Below, in pieces: positions 57,536-64,000 of a DNA stretch of 64,000 nt. The DNA comes from Lumbricus terrestris (lineage: Eukaryota; Annelida; Clitellata; Crassiclitellata; Lumbricidae): assembly GCA_949752735.1 (NCBI GenBank), contig OX457050.1, forward strand, positions 40,215,553-40,279,552, given 5' to 3'. How positions within the stretch are numbered: position 1 is the stretch's first letter; each line of letters begins with the position of its first letter. Made by a program: the position numbers and the translations under genes. Below the pieces are notes generated by a model. The model was not told the DNA's origin, searched no databases, and was given only the letters and a program-made list of their open reading frames with translations.

Positions 57536-57849
57536 TAGTAAACCAGGTATCTTTATATCTGAAATAGAAGCTGGATTGCCAAAAATAACAAGCGAGAAAT
57601 AGAAGGTATTTTTAGATCTGAAGTAGAAACTGGGTGCATGTTGAAATACATGAATGAAAATCATCAATCCAGCTTCCATTAAAGCAAGAAAAAACATTAC
57701 ACTTTTTTCATAAATTCAGCTTCTATTTCATCAATACGATTCGTCTGTAGAGCAGTTGTCGTTAGACGGCTTGTCTGGGACCACTTGTCGTTAGACGAGT
57801 TGTCTGTAGACCAATATTGTTGCGGACTCTTTTTATGCTTTTGTAATTT

Positions 57850-57970
57850 CTGAAATTCACTAGATGGCAGAATCATACTTTAAAAAAACTTCCATTACCA
57901 AAAACACACATCTAATATCACTCACCTTTTGTACTGATGAGCGTTACAGTCAGATTTTCGTTAAAATACG
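57850..57970 (+). repeat. CTCF-like module (copy 5)
   Basis: TCACTAGATGGCAG at 57857-57870, followed at the usual distance by CACCTTTTGTACTGATG, where the YY1-like core is lost. Confidence 0.5.
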
Positions 57971-58212
57971 ACAACTGGTAAGTTCTTATCATTATTCATA
58001 TACTGACTGGTGACTAATGTAATTACGCAATGAACTATTTTGGAATATCAATTTGTGATTTCTTTTTGGTGACTGGTGACGTGGGACTCAAATAACTTGT
58101 CTTTCCTGTCTTTATAAATCACGGCCGTCGTCGTAAAGAAGCCAGAGATGTTAAAACTCAAGAAAATTAAAAGTAAATTAAGAAACGCTCAAGTACTTTT
58201 CCTTGAAGAGTA

Positions 58213-58771
58213 GGGCACACCTGGGAACGGCGGTCCCAAATTATAAAATTCCATAAATCGATAGTGCGGAGTATTGGATGGGCAAAAAGTGTCGGTTTTT
58301 CATCCAGCCTCCATTTCTTAAGCGTTTCTTCGTCAATCCAGCTTCTATTTCAGATCTAGAAATACCTTCATCCAACTTCTATTTCTCATGCGTTATTTTC
58401 GTCTATCCAGCTTCTATTTCATCTGCAGATGAACCCAATTCATCCAGATTCCAATTCTCTTGCGTTTTTTCATCAATCCAGCCTCCATTTCACCTGTAAA
58501 GGGTCTTCATCCAGCTTCTATTTCTCAAGCGTGGTTTATATGCGCCCATCCTATACACCGCGCTATTACAAGTCAGGTTGATTTATTTCCCAACGGAATG
58601 CCGTCAAAACAACGTAAACTATGACGTTAAAAGCCCGAGAAGCTCGTAAGTAAGTGAATAAGTGAAGAATGAAGAAAATAAGTGAATAAATGCAGCCTTA
58701 ACTGTAGTTGGCTCCTCCTCTGGCGAAAATGCATGTTTCAGAATTTGGGACCGCCGTTCCCAGGTATGCCC
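58213..58771. mobile_element. TIR element related to 39561
   Basis: The left end GGGCACACCTGGGAACGGCG and the right end inverse GGGCATACCTGGGAACGGCG agree at 29 of the first 30 bases. The interior is a CCAGCTTC-orientation array (58295-58530) plus unique sequence. Target duplication not resolved. Confidence 0.7.
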
Positions 58772-58779
58772 AATTTTTA

Positions 58780-60100
58780 ATACAATATCTGTTGAGCTCG
58801 TCATTTATAATAATGTTTGTGCCGTATATAGTACGCTGACACTTTATAAAACTTTGCTTGACTCGGTTTCCGGGTTTCTTACCTGATGCTGCTCCAGACC
58901 AAAGGTTATTGTTGAAAAGTTATCGCTAAATGGAAGTTGGATTGTTTGAAGTTGGATTCTTAAAAAGGATTCATGCCAACGTAAAAGTCCAACTGATGAA
59001 AAATAATTAAGTGGCGCCAAGCGATTAATCTGTGACGTTAAAGCAAACCGGAAAAGCCGAGTCATACTCCAAAGCGGTTGCTGATGCTATTTCTAATAAC
59101 TTGAAATCTTTTTTTAAAGCCTCTCCTAGGAAATGACAGTTGAAAGTCCTTCATGCTATCAATCGATCATTTATGATAGAAGACAACCATTTCGGAGTTA
59201 ATCCATCAGTTTAAGCCAGATCATGACAAAATTCTACTTTAATGCAAAACCTGTGTAAATTATTAACTAATTCATTTGCAATAATTTGTATAGCGCTTCT
59301 TAAAGGAAATACTTTTGAGTTGTTAAAAATCCAACCATGTTCAGATAAAACTGTCTTAAGATGAGAGAGGGATGATTCAAAAGGGTTTCTGTTAAGAAAA
59401 TGTGGCACTTAGGGGGAGGCCATTCCAGTTCGAACACCCTACTACCTGAGTCATCACAATTGTTTATGGTTGAGTTTGTTTCATAATAATTTTGGACTGA
59501 AGTTTATCGAAACTTTTTCAGGGGTTTTGTGTTGTGAATCTTTTTCTGAAGGCTATGCAATGAATACATTGAACCGGAAGTTGCAATCATTTTGAATTTA
59601 ATGTGAATTTACTTTAATTATTTGAATGTAGAATAACTTATTGTTATGAAGAATAATTAAATGATTTTTTATGTTTTGAAACAATCTATTACTTAGATGT
59701 TGCTTTGCTTTATTTTAATAGATGCCGGAAGTTTTTCTATCAAGTGCATGTTGACATGCAACAATTATGTTATGACTTTCAGTGAAAGTTATTTGGCAAT
59801 TCTTACCCTCAATGATCTTCATCAAAGACACTGACGTTAATGTTAAAAATCATCTTGATTTCTTCTTCTGTCCTTGCGGCTTCTGATTAGCAATGCAAGG
59901 GTTTCCAATTCTACAAAAGTTTAAAGACTCGTGTATATCATCACAGTTTTTTTCTCTGTGAAGAATATTTTTCAACCGAATTCTTTTTGACCCACAAAAG
60001 AAGTCAAAAGTTTGATCAGCCGAAAAGAAAATTTCTGCACATGCGTATTGCTTTCAACTGGAAACAACTGCATGTCAAAGAAAAGCCTTAAACATACACA
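58780..60100. other. Mostly empty; LINE 3' scrap near 59270-59420
   Basis: The minus strand at 59270-59408 has a short L2-like end (HLKTVLSEHGW, then TATAGCGCTTC inverse). No gene is supported. Weak array-like units near 58930. Confidence 0.4.
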
Positions 60101-60104
60101 TATT

Positions 60105-60402
60105 CAAATTATGCAAAGAGTTATTTGCACATTCGAGTGATTTACAAAACTCATAAATATCACTCTTATTGCAGAAAACCCCAAAAACTTGTGTCGGACA
60201 TCATAGGACCAACGTTAAATTCCAGCATCTCCTATGAGGAAACATTCTGCAGTGTAACCATGTGAAGCCCAGCAATTTTTGGAATAATTTACTGAAGTGC
60301 TTTAGTTGACAGCGCATAATTTACTGACAACAATATTGAAGAAACACCAATAACAGCATTGTCAATGATCGTTTACTATAAAAGATAATCATCATCGATA
60401 CC
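60105..60402 (+). pseudogene. Eroded upstream finger of the 60.4-kb gene
   Basis: LCKELFAHSSDLQNS is a recognisable finger middle at 60109-60155, followed by a stop and decayed sequence up to the open frame. Confidence 0.55.
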
Positions 60403-61848
60403 ATGAGAATTCTTACTGAAGAGAAATCATACAAATGTCAGTTATGTCTGAAATCATTCACTAGAGGTGATGTTCTGAAAACACACATGAGAACCCATAC
60501 TGGGGAGAAATCATACAAATGTCAGTTATGTCTGAAATCCTTTACCACAGGTTGTAATTTAAAAATTCACATGAGAATCCATACTGGAGTGAAACCACAT
60601 AAATGTCAATTTTGTCAGAAACCCTTTTCTACAAGTGATCATTTGAAAGCTCACATGAGGACTCATACAGGAGAGAAACCACATAAATGTCACTTATGTC
60701 AGAAACTATTTACTCAAGTTGGCAATTTGAAAACGCACATCAGGACTCATACTGGAGAAAAACCACACAAATGTCTGTTATGTCAGAAATCATTTCCTGC
60801 AGGTAGTGATCTAAAAATGCACATGAGAATTCATACTGGGGAAAAACCACACAAATGTCTGTTATGTCAGAAATCATTTACTTCAGGTAGTGATCTAAAA
60901 ACGCATATGAGAATTCATACTGGGGAGAAACCATACAAATGTCACTTATGTCAGAAATCCTTTACCCAACGTTTCAATTTAAAAATGCATATGAAATTGC
61001 ATACTGGGGAGAAACCACATAAATGTCAGTTATGTCAGAAATCCTTTACTACTGGTGATCATCTGAAAATACACATGAGGACTCATACTGGAGAGAAACC
61101 ATACAAATGTCAGTTATGTCAGAAATCATTTACTACAGGTAGTGATCTTAAAATGCATATGGGAATCCATACTGGCGAAAAACCACGTAGCTGCCAGATA
61201 TGTTGGAAATCATTTATCCGAAAAAGTACCTTGACGGTGCATCTGAGAATCCATACTGGAGAAAAACCATACATGTGTCAGTTTTGTCAGAAATCTTTTG
61301 CTAAATCGAGTTATTTGAGAACACACATGAGGACTCACACAGGAGATAAACCGTACATGTACATATGTGAGGTTTGTAATAAAGGATTTGCACAAAAAGT
61401 AGATCTAAAGAAGCACAGGATAACTCATGCGACTGTGAAGCAAGATGTACATAGAACACCTTGTACAAAGAGCAATTCTTCAGCAAAGCAGTTTAAAGTC
61501 AAGGAAGGAACACAGACACATGCTCTTCATATGTCCAGTGAAGTAACTGCTAACCGATCTGATCATTTCAACACAAGTACATATGTTATTGACAAACCAA
61601 ATGAAGGTTTCGCAAACAGCATATATCCGGATTCTAGCGGCTTTCGACATCTTTTAGCAAAACTTAGTGATGGTGAATGCCTGCATATTAGCAACTTCAA
61701 ATCGATTGTGGAAAGAAAAGCGTCTTTGTCCAACGTTTTTGGATGTGGTATATGTGATAAATTGCTCAAAACAAAGAACGAATTTCTCGGGCATTGCTAT
61801 AGTCATCGACTTTCTCCACCTGACGACTTAGCTGCATACCTCTGTTGA
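60403..61848 (+). CDS. C2H2 zinc-finger protein, 12 fingers plus C-terminal orphan finger
   Basis: 481 residues from ATG 60403; MRILTEEK is itself a finger tail. Twelve fingers, several nearly identical to each other (fingers 5, 6, 8 and 9), which suggests internal duplication. The last is PYMYICEVCNKGF as in the 54.4-kb gene. The linker has YVIDKPNEGF (Arg of the motif changed to Gly), then FGCGICDKLLKTKNEF…GHCYSH and the tail PPDDLAAYLC. Nuclear DNA binding expected. No METHT start or shared leader, so the original 5' end seems lost. Confidence 0.87.
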   Translation: MRILTEEKSYKCQLCLKSFTRGDVLKTHMRTHTGEKSYKCQLCLKSFTTGCNLKIHMRIHTGVKPHKCQFCQKPFSTSDHLKAHMRTHTGEKPHKCHLCQKLFTQVGNLKTHIRTHTGEKPHKCLLCQKSFPAGSDLKMHMRIHTGEKPHKCLLCQKSFTSGSDLKTHMRIHTGEKPYKCHLCQKSFTQRFNLKMHMKLHTGEKPHKCQLCQKSFTTGDHLKIHMRTHTGEKPYKCQLCQKSFTTGSDLKMHMGIHTGEKPRSCQICWKSFIRKSTLTVHLRIHTGEKPYMCQFCQKSFAKSSYLRTHMRTHTGDKPYMYICEVCNKGFAQKVDLKKHRITHATVKQDVHRTPCTKSNSSAKQFKVKEGTQTHALHMSSEVTANRSDHFNTSTYVIDKPNEGFANSIYPDSSGFRHLLAKLSDGECLHISNFKSIVERKASLSNVFGCGICDKLLKTKNEFLGHCYSHRLSPPDDLAAYLC

Positions 61849-61849
61849 A

Positions 61850-62445
61850 TTGTGATTCCAAAAAAGTTGCAATCAAAACAATTGTGACTTGAGATTATGT
61901 AAGGATGTTATAGAAGTTCTTGCTGCTATTTTACAGAGATGATTACTGTCACCCTCCTCTTTCATGCAGGTCAGGGGTTTTTAAAGGGCTGTACTGGCAA
62001 ATTTTGAGCTTTTGAGGTGAGTACCCGCTGACTGGGAGAAAATCCACTTTTTGGGGAGCCGTCGAAAAATGTCCACTTCCCACCAGACAAAAATTTGATC
62101 ACTTTTTTTAGTCATCATCCGCCCAAAAAAGAAGCTGCTGACCTTTTTTAGTCTTCCGCTTCAAATTTCATAAACCCTTCATTGCTGCCCTGCACACAAC
62201 CCTTTCTTGCATTCCCATCTTCCGTGGTAAATTATTTCCAATCCGTGGACAATGACCTTTTTACTAGTTTTAACGGCACAGCCGTGCTTCTGCAGCTGCA
62301 CACAACCAGTTAGAACTGCACACTTTGTGTTGAACTGTTAAAAAAGCCCTGATGCAGGTTTGAGATTGGCAATGTCAGAGTACAAACAGTGGCGACGTTA
62401 TTTTGGAAGTCATGAGAGACAACATACTTAAATAGTTACATTGTA
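61850..62445. other. 3' flank of the ZNF gene, no feature seen
   Basis: Unique-looking sequence without a domain-bearing frame. Confidence 0.35.
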
Positions 62446-62449
62446 CCAC

Positions 62450-63085
62450 TTTGTTCAGAATACGTGGACATCAGGCATTCTCATGCAGAGAAGCAAACAG
62501 TACTTCCTTTTAGGCACCTATAGTGTGTTCACCCAATTACATTATTGTTAGACTAAAATTTCTGAAGATTATCATAACGAACTTTTTATTCTATAGTTAT
62601 GAAAGACACCGTGAAGTCGAACGTTCTGGATTTAAACTATCTGACAACTGTGTTAAATGTTAAATACAACTCCTCAAAATATGCTTCTTAATGGATCGGT
62701 TTACTGGATATCTTTGTCTGAGGCTAATTCTGTAAGTATGTAGGAGCAATTGTTATAGTGCCCCTTCAGGTCAGGCCACTACTCAGAGGCGCTCCCGTCG
62801 GGAGCACCTCTGAGTAGTATCTTGAAAGGGCGCAATAACATGTGCAAATACATAAAAAAATATACTTTGTTCAGAATACGTGGGCAGCAGGCATTCTCAT
62901 GCAGAGAAGCAAACAGTACTTCCATTTTGGCATCCACTCACATTATTGTTGTTACACTCAAATTGCTGAAGATTATCATAATGAACTTTTTTCTACAGTA
63001 ACTGTCATCCAAGAAACAGAAAAGTCAGTCGTTCTGTATTTCGACTCTCTGACAACTCTTGTTGTGAACAGCATTTATCCCAGGT
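62450..63085 (+). repeat. Direct duplication, period about 412 bp
   Basis: 62450-62660 and 62862-63085 share TTGTTCAGAATACGTGG, CAGGCATTCTCATGCAGAGA and GATTATCATAAYGAACTTTT in the same order. A LINE-tail palindrome lies between them. Confidence 0.75.
62755..62840. mobile_element. Palindromic LINE 3' tail
   Basis: ACTACTCAGAGGCGCTCCCG and its inverse meet head to head (about 62778-62818, one mismatch), followed by CTTGAAAGGGCGC. Each half is the L2-type tail seen at 2512 and 47250. Confidence 0.6.
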
Positions 63086-63227
63086 AATAAGAGCTGCAAT
63101 TAAAATGTGCTCTGTCTTTGAAGCTGATTAAATATAAAAGTTTTACTGTTATTTTGTTAGCAAATAATTTTTTATAATTAAAAACATATGTTTCAAAATT
63201 CACTTTCAATAGAAGAACCGGATCTCA

Positions 63228-63665
63228 TTGACTTCATCAGGAACATTGAGCAGATTTACTTCGCCATCGTCAAATATTTCATGTTCGTTTGGATATAATC
63301 TAAAGCCAAACCAGTCTGCCTATACTAAGCATCACTCTACCGAAACACTCCTGGCCTCGCTCTACAACAAACTTGTGATGGTGATAGGATCAAATCATAC
63401 CTTTCCTCATGCTCTTTCGCCGCTAGGGCTTCTCGTCACTCATCTAATCAGCAAATCCTCACCTGTGGTGACCATCAAGGTTCAGTACTTGGTCCTCTTT
63501 TGTTCGTTCTCTATACCTCCCCACTCGGCAAACTCATTTCATCATCCTCTGCTGATCATCACCTCTATGCCGACGACACTCAATTATTCATATCTTTCTC
63601 CCCTCGCTCCTCAGACCCACTAAATCAGCTACATAACACCATCACTCAGATTTCGGGTCTAGCAC
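63228..63665 (+). pseudogene. L2/CR1-like RT fragment
   Basis: [19 protein letters not shown], then after a frame change [13 protein letters not shown] and [15 protein letters not shown], hold the YADD catalytic block typical of L2-clade RT. It stops abruptly in a CCATTACCCCCC tract (63668-63730). Confidence 0.75.
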
Positions 63666-63825
63666 TTTACCCCCCGGCCCATTACCCCCTACCATTACCC
63701 CCCTGCCATTACCCCCCGCCGCTACCCGATAGTTGCAGTGCTAATTATGTAGGCACTTAGCGCCTATTAACAATTAGAACCAATAAATTCACACCTTATT
63801 CACGCAGTTTGTACCATGGCTGAAA

Positions 63826-64000
63826 TATTTTTGCTTAACTGGAAGCTGGATGGAAGAAAATATTCTTGCTTAAGTGCAAGCTGGAGTGAAGAAAATATTC
63901 TTGCTTAAATGGAAGCTGGGGTGAAGAAAATATTCTTGCTTAACTGGAAGCTGGATTGACGAAAATATTCTTGCTTAAGTGGAAGCTGGATTGAATAAAA
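63826..64000 (+). repeat. Uniform 35-bp array running off the right edge
   Basis: Five units of exactly 35 bp, GAAGCTGGATTGACGAAAAT then ATTCTTGCTTAAGTG, with few differences. It is the most uniform array in the window and so probably the youngest. Confidence 0.9.

Larger units (their letters stand above)
55862..57815. mobile_element. Likely second TU-like element, disrupted
   Basis: The left end GGTGTCACGACAACTGGTTC and 15-bp CGACAACTGG units match the outer repeats at 22743. On the right, 57740-57815 has inverse units (GTTAGACGAGTTGTC). Between them lie an array, a long AT microsatellite and inverted arrays. Right terminus uncertain. Confidence 0.5.

Overview
This is eukaryotic, animal DNA: AT-rich, gene-poor, packed with transposable elements, with long single-exon C2H2 zinc-finger genes, CR1/L2-type LINEs, Ty3/gypsy and piggyBac relics and MITEs. 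The element content (foldback elements with 15-bp outer repeats, which recall the TU elements described in sea urchins) suggests a marine invertebrate deuterostome, possibly an echinoderm. That assignment is inference; nothing in the window fixes the species.

Protein genes. The main gene set is a dispersed cluster of C2H2 zinc-finger (ZNF) genes: 10.7-11.7 kb (+, frameshifted and truncated), 17.2-18.4 kb (+), 28.0-29.4 kb (-), 40.0-40.7 kb (+, frameshifted 3' end), 47.9-50.0 kb (+, about 20 fingers), 54.4-55.8 kb (+) and 60.4-61.8 kb (+), plus fragments at 30.3, 38.8 and 51.5 kb. Five genes end in the same cassette: a linker, a lone C-terminal finger opening with (F/Y)GCG(I/V)C, and a short acidic tail. 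Four of those five linkers also carry a DKPxEx motif. No KRAB, BTB or other N-terminal effector domain is visible. At the left edge a 392-codon reading frame runs off the window on the minus strand (1-1176), with a possible SAM-domain exon just upstream. A minus-strand relic of another repeated animal family (11.7-12.4 kb) cuts off the first ZNF gene.

Mobile DNA. A nearly full LINE with PHD-like, endonuclease and RT regions lies at 33.4-38.1 kb (-). L2/CR1 pieces are at 2.5, 19.6, 42.6-44.7, 46.9, 59.3, 62.8 and 63.2 kb. There are two clear MITEs (18.9 and 20.1 kb), a piggyBac C-terminal relic (25.9-26.7 kb) and gypsy relics (13.8 and 50.2-50.9 kb).

The most unusual layer is a set of non-autonomous elements whose insides are arrays of a 34-35 bp unit with the core GAAGCTGGAT. 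Different terminal-inverted-repeat shells enclose the same kind of array. The shells mostly begin GGT and end ACC. Three have perfect 8-bp target duplications (7420-8213, 14727-15420, 45561-46541), an 81-bp minimal copy also does (52258-52338), and two more match at 7 of 8 bases (5587-8285, 31283-31672). They nest inside each other, and one sits inside a repeat unit of another array. A 3.1-kb foldback element (22743-25829) and a 1.38-kb one (5769-7150) would fold into long hairpins. Five copies of an accompanying module carry a CTCF-like core site and, in at least four, a YY1-like site.

Limits: all boundaries were read by eye. Family names rest on motif recognition, not searches. Splicing was not modelled.
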